Shown here piece by piece: positions 36,964 through 46,396 of a DNA stretch of 47,594 nt. Every line of letters begins with the position of its first letter. Positions within the stretch are counted from its first letter, which is position 1. The position numbers and the translations under genes are program-made. The notes under the pieces are model-generated. The model was not told the DNA's origin and did not search any database. It saw nothing but the letters and a program-made list of their open reading frames with translations. Origin of the DNA: Pseudomonadota bacterium (GTDB lineage Bacteria > Pseudomonadota > Alphaproteobacteria > SHVP01); the NCBI GenBank assembly GCA_022566715.1, contig JADFIH010000007.1, positions 1 to 47,594 on the forward strand, in the 5' to 3' direction.

Positions 36964-37806
36964 ATGGACCGATACCTTCGCCCGACCCAGCTGACTGAGG
37001 CGCTCGCCGCGCTCGATGCCGGTGCGCGCACCATCATCGCGGGCGGAACCGACTATTACCCGGCCCGCGTCGGCAAGCCCCTCGACGAGGACATCCTCGA
37101 TGTCACGGCGCTTCGCGGCCTGGGCCGCATCGAGGACACCGGCGGCGCTTACCGCATCGGTGCGCTCATCACTTGGTCGGACATCCTTCGCGCCGACCTA
37201 CCGCCGTGGTTCGATGCGCTCAAGGGCGCGGCGCGGGAGTTGGGCGGCGTTCAGGTTCAGAACGCCGGGACCATCGCCGGTAACCTGTGCAATGCCTCGC
37301 CCGCCGCCGACGGCGTGCCCGTCCTGTTGAGCTACGACGCGGCCGTGGAATTGGCCTCGGTCGAGGGCGAGCGGCGTCTGCCCCTCGCGGATTTCATCAC
37401 CGGGAACCGGGCCACCCGCCGCGCCGATAACGAGCTGGTCACCGGAATAATGATTCCCAAACCGGCGCTGCCCGCCCGCGGCGTGTTCCTGAAACTTGGC
37501 GCGCGGCGTTATCTCGTGATCTCCATCGTTATGGTTTCCGTGGTGCTGGAGGAGGATGGGGAGGGCAACGTCGCCGCGGCGCGCCTCGCCGTCGGGGCCT
37601 GTTCAGAGGTCGCCATGCGGCTGCCGGCCTTGGAGGAGGACCTCGTTGGCCGGGCGCTCTCGCCCGCGCTCGCGGCTATCGCCGCGCCGCGCCACCTGTC
37701 CGGGCTTTCGCCCATCGGCGACATCAGGGGTCCGGCCGCCTACCGCCGCGATGCGGCGGTGACCCTCCTCAGACGCGCGCTCACCGAATTGGGCGGGTCC
37801 CCATGA
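36964..37806 (+). CDS. FAD-binding subunit, xanthine dehydrogenase family (CoxM/CutM-like)
   Basis: ARTIIAGGTDYYPARVGKP; VQNAGTIAGNLCNASPAADGVPVLLSYDA; LGARRYLVISIVMVSV. Confidence 0.92.
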   Translation: MDRYLRPTQLTEALAALDAGARTIIAGGTDYYPARVGKPLDEDILDVTALRGLGRIEDTGGAYRIGALITWSDILRADLPPWFDALKGAARELGGVQVQNAGTIAGNLCNASPAADGVPVLLSYDAAVELASVEGERRLPLADFITGNRATRRADNELVTGIMIPKPALPARGVFLKLGARRYLVISIVMVSVVLEEDGEGNVAAARLAVGACSEVAMRLPALEEDLVGRALSPALAAIAAPRHLSGLSPIGDIRGPAAYRRDAAVTLLRRALTELGGSP

Positions 37807-40562
37807 GCGGCCTGGAACGCGAAATCGCCTTTACCCTGAACGGAAAGGCCACCGTGACCGCGGCCGATCCCGTCCGGCGTCTCGCCGACGTGCTGCGCCG
37901 GGACCTTGGCCTAACCGGCACGAAGATCGGTTGCGATGCCGGCGATTGCGGCGCCTGCACGGTGCTGCTCGACGGCGCGCAAGTCTGTGCCTGCATGACG
38001 CCGGTGGCGCAGGTGGCGGGGCGCGAGGTCGTCACCGTCGAGGGACTCGCCGCCGGGGGCAAGTTGAGCGCCCTGCAGGAGGCCTTTCATCTGCATGGTG
38101 CCGCGCAATGCGGCATCTGCACGCCGGGCATGCTGATGGCGGCGGCGAGCTTGTTGCGGCGCAACGAAGCGCCGGACGAGGGAGAAATCCGCGACGCCCT
38201 GGGCGGCGTCCTTTGCCGCTGCACCGGCTACAGCAAGATCGTCGAGGCGGTGATGGGCGTGGTTTCACCCGGCGGCAATTTACTGAAAGATCCGGGCGTC
38301 GGCGAGGCGGTGGGCGCCCGGGTGCCGAAGACCGACGGTCTCGCGTTGCTCGACGGCGGCGCGATTTTCGGCGCGGACCGCGCCCCCGAGGACGCCCTGT
38401 GGCTGCGCGCCGTGCGCTCCCCCCACGCGAGCGCCACCTTCACGCTTGGCCCGTTCGACAACCTCCACGCCAAATGGCCGGGCCTGGTCAAGGTCCTGAC
38501 GGCGGCCGACGTGACCGGCAACAACGGATTTGGCATCTACCCCGACATCAAGGACCAACCGGTCTTGGCGGTCGGCGAAGTGCGGTTTCGCGGCGAGGCG
38601 GTGGTGGCCCTGGTTGGCGATTACGGCGCCGTTCACGGCATCCGCGACGAGGACGTTCCCATCGCCTATGAGCCGCGCGTGCCGGTGGTTGGGCTGGACG
38701 CCGCGCTCGGCGCTGGTGCGCGTCAGCTACACCAAGCTTATCCCGGCAACATCCTGGCGCACGGCCTGGTCAAGAAGGGCGATGCGGCGGCGGCGCTTGC
38801 GGCCTCGGATATCGTCGTCGAGGGCGCCTTTGAGACGGGCTTTGTCGAGCACGCCTATATCGAGCCCGAAGCCGGCTGGGCGCGGCGCCGGGGCGGCCGG
38901 ATCGAGGTCGCGAGCTCGACCCAATCGCCTTACATGGACCGCGACGAGGTGGCCCAGATCATCGGCATCGCGCCGGACGCCGTGCGTATTATCCCCACGG
39001 CCTGCGGCGGCGGTTTCGGCGGCAAGCTCGACATCGCGGTCCAGCCCCTGGTGGCGCTGGCGGCCTGGGTGCTCGACCGGCCCGTGCGCTGCACTTACAC
39101 CCGCATCGAGTCGATGGCTTCGACCACCAAGCGGCACCCGTCACGCATCAAGGCGCGGTTTGGCTGCACGCAGGACGGTTTGCTGACGGCCCACACCTTC
39201 GACGGCGATTTCGACACCGGCGCGTACGTGTCCTGGGGGCTCACGGTGAAGGACCGGGTGCCCGTGCACTCGACCGGCCCCTACCACGTGCCGGCGGTGC
39301 TCGCCAACGCGCGCGGTGTCTTCACCAACGCCCCGCCGTCGGGCGCCTTTCGGGGCTTTGGCGTTCCCCAGGCCTCCATCGCCCATGAAGCGCTCATGGA
39401 TGGGATGGCCGAGCGTATCGGCATGGACCCCCTGGAATTCCGCCACAAGAACGTGATCCGCACCGGTCAGGCGACTGCGACCGGGCAGGTGTTGGAGGCG
39501 AGCTGCGGCCTTGCCGCCTGCCTGGACGAACTTCGCCCGCACTGGCGCAAGGCGCGCGCCGACAGCGCGGCCTTCAACGCGCGCGCGAACGGCGCGGCGC
39601 GGCGCGGCGCGGGGATCGCCTGCTGTTGGTACGGGTGCGGCAACACCTCGATGTCGAACCCCTCGACGATGCACGTGGGAGTCGCGCCGGATGGCGCGGT
39701 CACGCTTTATTCCGGCGCGCAGGACATCGGGCAGGGCACCAACACCACGATGGTGCAATGCGTGGCGGACGCGCTCGGGATCGAAATGTCCGGCGTGGGG
39801 CTGGTCTGGGGCGACACCGGCCTTACCGCCGATGCGGGCAAGAGTTCAGCCTCGCGCCAAGCCTACGTTTCCGGAAACGCGGCGAAACGCGCCGGCGAGG
39901 ATTTGCGGCGCCAGATTCTCAGGTTGGCGAACGTAGGCGAGGATGCGCGGATCGAATTCGGGTCCGGGCGCTTGATCGTGCGGGACGGAGACGCCGTGCG
40001 CGAGATCGGCCTTTCCACCCTGACGCCGCTTCGGGCGGGCGACGTGCTGGTGGGGGAGGGCACGTTCGACCCGCCAACCTCGCCGCTCGACGGGAACGGG
40101 CAGGGGGCGCCTTACGCCACGTATGGCTTCGCCGCGCAGATGGCCGAGGTCGAGGTCGATATGGAGCTTGGGCTGGTGCGCGTCCGGCGCGTTGTCGCGG
40201 CGCACGATGTCGGGCGCGCCATCAATCCGACCCAGGTCGAGGGGCAAATCCAGGGCGGCATCGCCCAGGGCCTTGGCTTCGCGCTGATGGAGGAATTTAT
40301 CCCCGGCCGCACCGAGAACTTGCACGACTATCTCATTCCCACCATCGGCGACATGCCCGAGATCGAGGTGATCCTGGTGGAGGATCCCGAGCCGACCGGC
40401 CCCTGGGGCGCCAAGGGCGTGGGCGAGCACGCCTTGATTCCAACCGCGCCGGCCATTTTTGGGGCAATATATGCAGCCACGGGGGCCCGCATGACCCGGG
40501 CGCCGGCGATGCCCGATCGGGTGCGGGCGGCGATCCTTGCGGCGAAGGAGGGCGCGGCGTGA
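37803..40562 (+). CDS. Xanthine-dehydrogenase-family hydroxylase: fused [2Fe-2S] small subunit plus molybdopterin large subunit
   Basis: N-terminal GCDAGDCGACTVLLDG and CGICTPGMLMAAASLL...CRCTGYSKIVEA followed by CGGGFGGKLD, NAPPSGAFRGFGVPQASIAHE, GAQDIGQGTNTTMVQ, VEGQIQGGIAQGLGFALMEE, GAKGVGEHALIPTAPAI. Confidence 0.95.
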   Translation: MSGLEREIAFTLNGKATVTAADPVRRLADVLRRDLGLTGTKIGCDAGDCGACTVLLDGAQVCACMTPVAQVAGREVVTVEGLAAGGKLSALQEAFHLHGAAQCGICTPGMLMAAASLLRRNEAPDEGEIRDALGGVLCRCTGYSKIVEAVMGVVSPGGNLLKDPGVGEAVGARVPKTDGLALLDGGAIFGADRAPEDALWLRAVRSPHASATFTLGPFDNLHAKWPGLVKVLTAADVTGNNGFGIYPDIKDQPVLAVGEVRFRGEAVVALVGDYGAVHGIRDEDVPIAYEPRVPVVGLDAALGAGARQLHQAYPGNILAHGLVKKGDAAAALAASDIVVEGAFETGFVEHAYIEPEAGWARRRGGRIEVASSTQSPYMDRDEVAQIIGIAPDAVRIIPTACGGGFGGKLDIAVQPLVALAAWVLDRPVRCTYTRIESMASTTKRHPSRIKARFGCTQDGLLTAHTFDGDFDTGAYVSWGLTVKDRVPVHSTGPYHVPAVLANARGVFTNAPPSGAFRGFGVPQASIAHEALMDGMAERIGMDPLEFRHKNVIRTGQATATGQVLEASCGLAACLDELRPHWRKARADSAAFNARANGAARRGAGIACCWYGCGNTSMSNPSTMHVGVAPDGAVTLYSGAQDIGQGTNTTMVQCVADALGIEMSGVGLVWGDTGLTADAGKSSASRQAYVSGNAAKRAGEDLRRQILRLANVGEDARIEFGSGRLIVRDGDAVREIGLSTLTPLRAGDVLVGEGTFDPPTSPLDGNGQGAPYATYGFAAQMAEVEVDMELGLVRVRRVVAAHDVGRAINPTQVEGQIQGGIAQGLGFALMEEFIPGRTENLHDYLIPTIGDMPEIEVILVEDPEPTGPWGAKGVGEHALIPTAPAIFGAIYAATGARMTRAPAMPDRVRAAILAAKEGAA

Positions 40563-42040
40563 GCGCAAGCAAAAGCGCAAAAGACGAGAACATCGTCACC
40601 TGCGACGCCTGCCCGGTTCTGTGCCGAATCCGGCTGGGCAAGGCTGGGGCCTGCGACCGCTATGCGAACCTCGACGGCGCCCTCGTCCGGCTGGACCCCC
40701 TCCTGGTCACGCAAAAAACGCTGGACGAACACGGCAAGGTCGTCCCCTTCGTCAAGGGGGCGGAGGACTGGGACGGGACGATCGTCTCCCAGGCGCCGAC
40801 CTTCGTGACCGGGATCGGCGCGACCACAACCTATCCCGACTACAAACCGGCGCCCTTCATCGTCGCCAGCGAGCACGACGGCATCGACATGGTGACCGTG
40901 GTGAGCGAAGGCGTGTTCAGTTATTGCGGCGTCAAGGTCAAGATCGATACCGACCGCTACATCGGACCCGAACCCGCGCCCGTGCGCGTCGGCGGCGAGC
41001 AGATCGGTCACGTCACGACCGCCGAGTATGGATCGCAAATGCTGGCGCTCGGCGGCGTGCGGCATTTGACCGGCGGCTCCAAGAAGGAAGGCAACGTGAC
41101 CTGCCAGGCGCTGCTCGCGCTCTGCAACAAGGAGCCGGTGGAGATGACCGTCGACGAGGGCTCGACCATCACCGTACAAGCGGGCCAGCCGCCGGTCATC
41201 GATGGCGTCAGAGAAGAACGCATGCGCGTCGGTTGCGGCTCCGCCACCATCGGTATTTTCGCGCCGCAATGGCATGGCCACGCGGACGAAGTGATCGTCG
41301 TCGACGACCACATCACCGGCGTCCTGACGGAGCACCAGTCGGGCAAGTTCCTCGGCATGCCGCCCGCCGGCATTCGCGTGAACGGCCGGCGCTCGACGCC
41401 GGGGCGATATTTCCAGGTCGCCGAGCCCGGAAGCGGCTGGGGCGGAACCAGCGTCACCGATCCCCTGAGCATCATCAAAAAGATCGACCCGGAAACGGCG
41501 TGGCCCGGCCTCAAGCTCCTGATGGTGAGCACCACGGGCGAGGACGCCGCCTACTTCGAACTGGACGGGGACCTGAACCCCGTCGAGCGGGACATGCCCG
41601 GCCCGTTGCGGGTGGTGGTCGAGCGCATCGGCGAGAACTGCGAGCCCGCGCTGTGCAGCGTTCTGTTCATGGGCGGCGCCGGCGGCAGCCTGCGCGCGGG
41701 CGTGACCGTCAACCCCGTGCGCCTCAACCGCTCGGTCAAGAAACTTCTGACGCGCGTCACCTGCGGCGGCGCTCCGGTCTACATCTGGTCGGGGGGCGGC
41801 ATCACCCTGATGGTCGACGTGATGAACATGCCCGACAATTCCTTCGGCTACGTGCCCACGCCCGCCCTGGTCGCGCCCATCGAGTTCACCTTGAAAAAAG
41901 AGGAATACCTCGCCATCGGCGGCTACGGCGATGAAATCGTCAACCTGGAAGACGTGCTCGCCGATGACCGGGTGCGCGTGGAGCCGTGGCGCGGTTCCCA
42001 TCCCTGGCCCCTCGACGGGCCCATCCGGACGGAACGCTAG
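40559..42040 (+). CDS. 6-hydroxynicotinate-reductase-like iron-sulfur protein
   Basis: N-terminal CDACPVLCRIRLGKAGACDRYAN Cys cluster; VSEGVFSYCGVKVKIDTDRYIG; size and neighbourhood (enamidase-like, XDH-type) fit Hnr-like proteins. GTG start overlaps the upstream stop. Confidence 0.75.
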   Translation: MSASKSAKDENIVTCDACPVLCRIRLGKAGACDRYANLDGALVRLDPLLVTQKTLDEHGKVVPFVKGAEDWDGTIVSQAPTFVTGIGATTTYPDYKPAPFIVASEHDGIDMVTVVSEGVFSYCGVKVKIDTDRYIGPEPAPVRVGGEQIGHVTTAEYGSQMLALGGVRHLTGGSKKEGNVTCQALLALCNKEPVEMTVDEGSTITVQAGQPPVIDGVREERMRVGCGSATIGIFAPQWHGHADEVIVVDDHITGVLTEHQSGKFLGMPPAGIRVNGRRSTPGRYFQVAEPGSGWGGTSVTDPLSIIKKIDPETAWPGLKLLMVSTTGEDAAYFELDGDLNPVERDMPGPLRVVVERIGENCEPALCSVLFMGGAGGSLRAGVTVNPVRLNRSVKKLLTRVTCGGAPVYIWSGGGITLMVDVMNMPDNSFGYVPTPALVAPIEFTLKKEEYLAIGGYGDEIVNLEDVLADDRVRVEPWRGSHPWPLDGPIRTER

Positions 42041-42042
42041 GC

Positions 42043-42897
42043 GTGACCGGCGCTCCCCATGCCGCGTTGCTGCCGGACGGCAAACGCCTCCATTTGCAAC
42101 ACGGGCCGATCGACCTCGTGATCGGCGCCAACGGCGGGGCGGGTGAGATCGCGCGTGCTTACGCTCAGGCGCGTGAGCGCTTCGAAGACATCCTCGCGGC
42201 CCTGGCCGGGGAGCTAACGAAGTTGCGCCAACCTGTGTGCGATCCGCGGTGGCAACCAACGGGGCCGGTCGCCTGCCGCATGATGGAGGCGGTGTGGCCG
42301 CACCGGGCATGTTTTGTCACGCCGATGGCGGCGGTCGCGGGCGCGGTCGCCGACGAAATGCTGGCGGCGCTGGTGCGGGGCCTCGGCCTGTCCTCGGCCT
42401 ACGTCAACAACGGCGGCGACATCGCCATTCACCTGGCCCCAGGCGAATCGCTGACCCTCGGCATGGTCGGAGACCTGCACCAGCCGGCGGTCGACGGCCT
42501 TGCCCGGTTGCGCCACGACCTGCCCGTGCGGGGCATCGCCAGCAGCGGATGGAAGGGCCGGAGCTGGTCCCTTGGGATCGCGGATTCCGTGACGGTTCTG
42601 GCGCGCGATGCGGCGTCGGCCGATGTCGCCGCGACGCTGATCGCCAATGCGGTGAACGTCGATCACCCCGCCATCGGGCGCCGACCCGCAAATGAAGTGG
42701 ACGACAACACCGACCTGGGCGCGCGGCTCGTGACGGTGGCGGTCGGGGACATCGGCGAAGCCTCGGTGGACGCCGCGCTTGCGTCGGGCGCCGCGATTGC
42801 CGACGCGATGCACCGGCGCGGGCTTATTGCCGGTGCGGCCCTGCGGCTCAAGGGCGTGACGCAATCCGTCGGGGCGCCCGCGGCCATCGCTGCTTAG
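42043..42897 (+). CDS. UPF0280 family protein (ApbE-related fold)
   Basis: HLQHGPIDLVIGANG; MAAVAGAVADEMLAAL; YVNNGGDIAIHLAPGESLTLGMVGDL; GIASSGWKGRSWSLGIADSVTVLARDAASADVAATLIANAVNVDHPAIGRRPANEVDDNTDLGARLVTVAVG. GTG start. Confidence 0.82.
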   Translation: MTGAPHAALLPDGKRLHLQHGPIDLVIGANGGAGEIARAYAQARERFEDILAALAGELTKLRQPVCDPRWQPTGPVACRMMEAVWPHRACFVTPMAAVAGAVADEMLAALVRGLGLSSAYVNNGGDIAIHLAPGESLTLGMVGDLHQPAVDGLARLRHDLPVRGIASSGWKGRSWSLGIADSVTVLARDAASADVAATLIANAVNVDHPAIGRRPANEVDDNTDLGARLVTVAVGDIGEASVDAALASGAAIADAMHRRGLIAGAALRLKGVTQSVGAPAAIAA

Positions 42898-42912
42898 GCG
42901 GATCGGGAGGGG

Positions 42913-43548
42913 ATGAAAATGGATGATGCGAGGCCGGCGATCGAGACGGCGCCGGCCGGCGATTTCGGCGAACTCGTCAAAGTGCGCAAGTTCGTCGTGC
43001 ACACCGAGGAGGTGCTGCACGAGTTCGGCCCGGCCGCCGATCCGCCGCAGTTGAAAGGCTATATCGCCGCGGTCGCCAACAACCCCTACGCCGGGCGCTA
43101 CGTCGAGGACATTTTGCCTTTGATGGCGGCCTTGAAGCCGCTGGGTATCGAGATGGCCAAGCGCCTGATGGCGGTGCTGGGGGGCGCCGGCCGTATCGTC
43201 GCCTACGGTAAGGCGGCGCTGGTCGGCGAGAACGGCGAACTCGAGCACGCCGCCCTGTGGCACGAACCCGGTGGTTACGGCATGCGCCAGCTCATGGAGA
43301 AATCTAAAGCCATCGTCCCCTCGACGAAGAAAGTCGGCGGCCCCGGACGCACCATCGACGTGCCGCTCGCCCATGCCAATGCGGCCTACGTGCGCAGCCA
43401 CTTTGACTCTATCGAGTGTTCGATATCGGATGCGCCGCGCGCCGACGAGATCGTCTGGATTCAGTCCATGTCCACGTCGGCCCGCATCTACAGCCGCGCG
43501 GGCGGGCTCGCCGATGCGGATGTCGTGGGGGAGGATGGATTGCGATGA
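42913..43548 (+). CDS. DUF1185 'amino acid synthesis' family protein, paralog A
   Basis: VRKFVVHTEEVLHEFG; AAVANNPYAGRYVEDILPLMAAL; YGKAALVGENGELEHAALW; VGGPGRTIDVPLAHANAAYVRSHFDSIE. Confidence 0.85.
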   Translation: MKMDDARPAIETAPAGDFGELVKVRKFVVHTEEVLHEFGPAADPPQLKGYIAAVANNPYAGRYVEDILPLMAALKPLGIEMAKRLMAVLGGAGRIVAYGKAALVGENGELEHAALWHEPGGYGMRQLMEKSKAIVPSTKKVGGPGRTIDVPLAHANAAYVRSHFDSIECSISDAPRADEIVWIQSMSTSARIYSRAGGLADADVVGEDGLR

Positions 43549-44129
43549 AGGCCGATATCAGAAAGACGGCGGTGATCGTCGAGGAGACGCGCAAGGACAT
43601 CGGCAGGGCGGTCGACCCGCCGACCCGCAAGGCCGCGGCCATCGCGGTGATCGAGAATCCCTTCGCCGGGCGCTACGTCGAGGACCTTTCGGACCTCATG
43701 GAGATCGGCGCCGAACTCGGCGGTCTGCTCGGGGAGATGTGCGTCAAGGCGCTGGGCATTACGCCCGAGCAGGCGGAGAGTTACGGCAAGGCCGCCATCG
43801 TCGGCGAGAACGGCGAGTGGGAGCACGCCGCCGCCATCCTCCATCCCAAGCTGGGCGCGCCCCTGCGCAAGGCGGTGGAGAAGGGGGCCGCGCTGGTCCC
43901 CTCGGTCAAAAAGCTCGGCGGGCCCGGCACGCCCATCGACGTGCCGCTCGGCCACAAGGATGCGGCTTTCGTGCGCAGCCACTTCGACGGCATGGAGGTG
44001 CGCTTGCCCGATGCGCCGCGCGCCAACGAAATCCTGGTGGCGGTCGCGGTCACCGATTCGGGCCGCCCCTTCCCGCGCGTCGGCGGCCTGAAAAAGGACG
44101 AGATCAAGGACGGCGACGGGCTTCGGTAG
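43545..44129 (+). CDS. DUF1185 'amino acid synthesis' family protein, paralog B
   Basis: AVIENPFAGRYVEDLSDLMEIG; YGKAAIVGENGEWEHAAAILHPKLGAPLRKAVEKG; LGGPGTPIDVPLGHKDAAFVRSHFDGMEV; ATGA overlap with paralog A. Confidence 0.85.
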   Translation: MKADIRKTAVIVEETRKDIGRAVDPPTRKAAAIAVIENPFAGRYVEDLSDLMEIGAELGGLLGEMCVKALGITPEQAESYGKAAIVGENGEWEHAAAILHPKLGAPLRKAVEKGAALVPSVKKLGGPGTPIDVPLGHKDAAFVRSHFDGMEVRLPDAPRANEILVAVAVTDSGRPFPRVGGLKKDEIKDGDGLR

Positions 44130-44139
44130 TAACCGTCCG

Positions 44140-45315
44140 TTAGACGATCTCCGGAATTCGTTCGGCGGGCGGTGTGTTGCGGCTGCGCCCGCTCGCGACC
44201 TTGCCGTCGATCACCACCATGCCGACGCTGGCGATGTCGCCGAAGCGAACCGCCTCCAGGAGCGTTTTCCCCGATGAGTGCTGGGGCCGGTCGAGAAACA
44301 CAAAGTCGGCGGCCCGGCCCGGTTCGATCAGGCCGCAGTCGAGATCGCGCATGCGCGCGGTGTTTCCCGTGGCGAAGCAAAAGGCCTGCTCCGCCGGGAC
44401 GTCGCCCAGGGCCGACAGCATCGCGACCATGCGTAGGATTCCGAGTGGTTGGACGCCCGAGCCCGCGGGGCCGTCGGTGCCGAGGATGACCCGTTCGAGC
44501 TGGCCGAGCTCGGACGCCGTGCGCAGGGCGTAGAGCGCGGAATGTTCGTTGCCGTTGTGCACGATCTCGATGCCCGCTTCGCATTGCTCGCACAGGCAGC
44601 GGATCTGATCCAGCGGCAGGGAGGTGTGGCCGCCGTTGATGTGGCCGATGATGTCCGCGCCCGCTTCCAGCACGACGTCCGCGTCGATGAGGCCCGAGCC
44701 GGGGATCGAGGGCCCGCCGGTGTGTATGGTGCTCTGGAGGCCGTACTTGCGCGCCCAATCCACCATCTTCTTGGCTTCGTCGCCCGCTTTCACGCTGCCC
44801 AGGCCGATCTCGCCCAGCAGCGTGACCCCGGCGTCGGCCATTTCCTTGAAATCTTCCTCCACCATGTCCTGTTCGACGATGGGCGCGCCCGCGTGAACCT
44901 TGACGCCGCCCACGGGGAAGACCGAGAAGGCGCGCTGGGCGGTAATGGCGAGCGCGACGATGCCCTTGCGGTCCTTCGGCCGGCCCGGCAGATGCACTTC
45001 GCCGGCGGAGATCATGGTCGTGACCCCGCCGTGCATGGAGCTGTCGATCCAATTGACTTGACCCTGGCGCGGCGTCCAGTCGCCGAACACCGGATGCACG
45101 TGGCTGTCGATCAGGCCGGGGCACAGGGTCACGCCGTTCGCGTCGATCGTCAGCGCGGCGTTCTCCGTATCGAGGTCCTTGGCCTTGCCGAGCGCGGCGA
45201 TCCTTCCATCCACGGCGACAACGGTGTCGGCATCGAGGATCGGCTCCTCGAGCGCGCCGGACAGAACCATGCCGATGTTCTTGACGACTAGCTTCTCACC
45301 CGATTCTTGCGGCAT
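44140..45315 (-). CDS. Enamidase-like amidohydrolase
   Basis: TLCPGLIDSHVHPVFGDWTPRQGQVNWIDSSMHGGVTTMISAGEVHLPGRPKD; GGVKVHAGAPIVEQDMVEEDF; TIHTGGPSIPGSG; C-terminal SRNTPPAERIPEIV. All resemble E. barkeri enamidase as recalled. Confidence 0.82.
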   Translation of the reverse strand: MPQESGEKLVVKNIGMVLSGALEEPILDADTVVAVDGRIAALGKAKDLDTENAALTIDANGVTLCPGLIDSHVHPVFGDWTPRQGQVNWIDSSMHGGVTTMISAGEVHLPGRPKDRKGIVALAITAQRAFSVFPVGGVKVHAGAPIVEQDMVEEDFKEMADAGVTLLGEIGLGSVKAGDEAKKMVDWARKYGLQSTIHTGGPSIPGSGLIDADVVLEAGADIIGHINGGHTSLPLDQIRCLCEQCEAGIEIVHNGNEHSALYALRTASELGQLERVILGTDGPAGSGVQPLGILRMVAMLSALGDVPAEQAFCFATGNTARMRDLDCGLIEPGRAADFVFLDRPQHSSGKTLLEAVRFGDIASVGMVVIDGKVASGRSRNTPPAERIPEIV

Positions 45316-45381
45316 ACCGGCCTCCTCCTCAAAACTCGAATTGCCGTACCGACGCACATCCCTCGCCGCGATGACGGGTCG

Positions 45382-46134
45382 TCAATAAGTGGCGCGTCCC
45401 CCGGATATGTCGAAAACCGCGCCCGTTGAGAAGGAACACTCTTTCGAGCAAAGCCAAGACACTAGGCTCGCTACTTCATCCACCGTGCCAAAGCGGCCCA
45501 TCGGAATCTTCGAGAGCATGTATTGGATGTGCTCCGGCTTCATCTGATCGAACATGTCGGTTTCGACGGCCGCGGGTGTGACGCAGTTGCAGGTGATGCC
45601 GGTTTCGGCCAGCTCCTTGCCGAGGGATTTTGTCAACGCGATCACGCCCGCCTTGGCGGCGCTGTAGGCCGACGCATTGGGGTTGCCCTCCTTTCCGGCG
45701 ATGGAAGCGATGTTGACGATGCGCCCATAATTTTTCTCGCGCATCGCCGGTACCAACGCCCGGCAACATAGGAAGACACTGACAAGATCGATTCCAATAA
45801 CACTCTTCCAAGCCTCGACGGGGTAGTCCCATACGGTCGCATTGGGGCCGGTGATGCCGGCGTTGTTGACCAGGATGTCGACGGGTCCAAGCGCCGATAA
45901 CGTGTTGGCGGCGGCCGCCTCTACGGCCTCGGGATCGCTCACGTCTACTTGATGGGTCTGAAGGCTATCGCCCGCGCCCGCAAGGCCCATGGCCTTCTCG
46001 CCTTGCGCGGCATCGACGTCCCAGATGGCGACGCGTGCGCCGGCGCCAAGAAGGCGCTTCACGATGGCGAAGCCAATTCCCTTGGCGCCGCCGGTGACGA
46101 CGGCCGCCTGTCCACTGAGATCACTTTGGGTCAA
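45382..46134 (-). CDS. SDR-family oxidoreductase (FabG/3-oxoacyl reductase-like)
   Basis: TGGAKGIGFAIVKRLL; NNAGITG; YSAAKAGVIALTKSLGKEL; TTG start at 46134 with AGGAGG upstream on the minus strand. Confidence 0.88.
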   Translation of the reverse strand: MTQSDLSGQAAVVTGGAKGIGFAIVKRLLGAGARVAIWDVDAAQGEKAMGLAGAGDSLQTHQVDVSDPEAVEAAAANTLSALGPVDILVNNAGITGPNATVWDYPVEAWKSVIGIDLVSVFLCCRALVPAMREKNYGRIVNIASIAGKEGNPNASAYSAAKAGVIALTKSLGKELAETGITCNCVTPAAVETDMFDQMKPEHIQYMLSKIPMGRFGTVDEVASLVSWLCSKECSFSTGAVFDISGGRATY

Positions 46135-46396
46135 CGGGGCCTCCTCGACCGTTATCCTAAGGCATGGCGGGAGCGCCGCGTACCGAAACATGCCCGCGGC
46201 CGTTCAAGCTCATTAACGGCCTTGCGTGGGCAAGATTCCGAGCATTGCACCTATTTCATCGCAGGCGCATTTGCTAGGCTTAGGATATCTTCTCAACCAG
46301 TTTTTCCGCCACCCCCGCTGACGCGGGATTGCCGTCGCGGGAGCAACCCGCCCCGCCAGCCGGTCCAGACCGGTCAGCCGCACCTAGGGGGCAGTC

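Noticed and set aside
39596-39616. ggcgcggcgcggcgcggcgcgg short repeat
   Set aside because: In-frame coding (NGAARRGAG) in the XDH large subunit; simple GC-rich sequence, no evidence of function.
39626-40558. N-terminal extension of the Hnr-like ORF (804 aa)
   Set aside because: Low-complexity Arg/Gly-rich shadow of the XDH large subunit; real start is GTG at 40559.
40328-42310. 660-aa minus-strand ORF
   Set aside because: Antisense shadow of the Hnr-like and XDH genes; no domain motifs.
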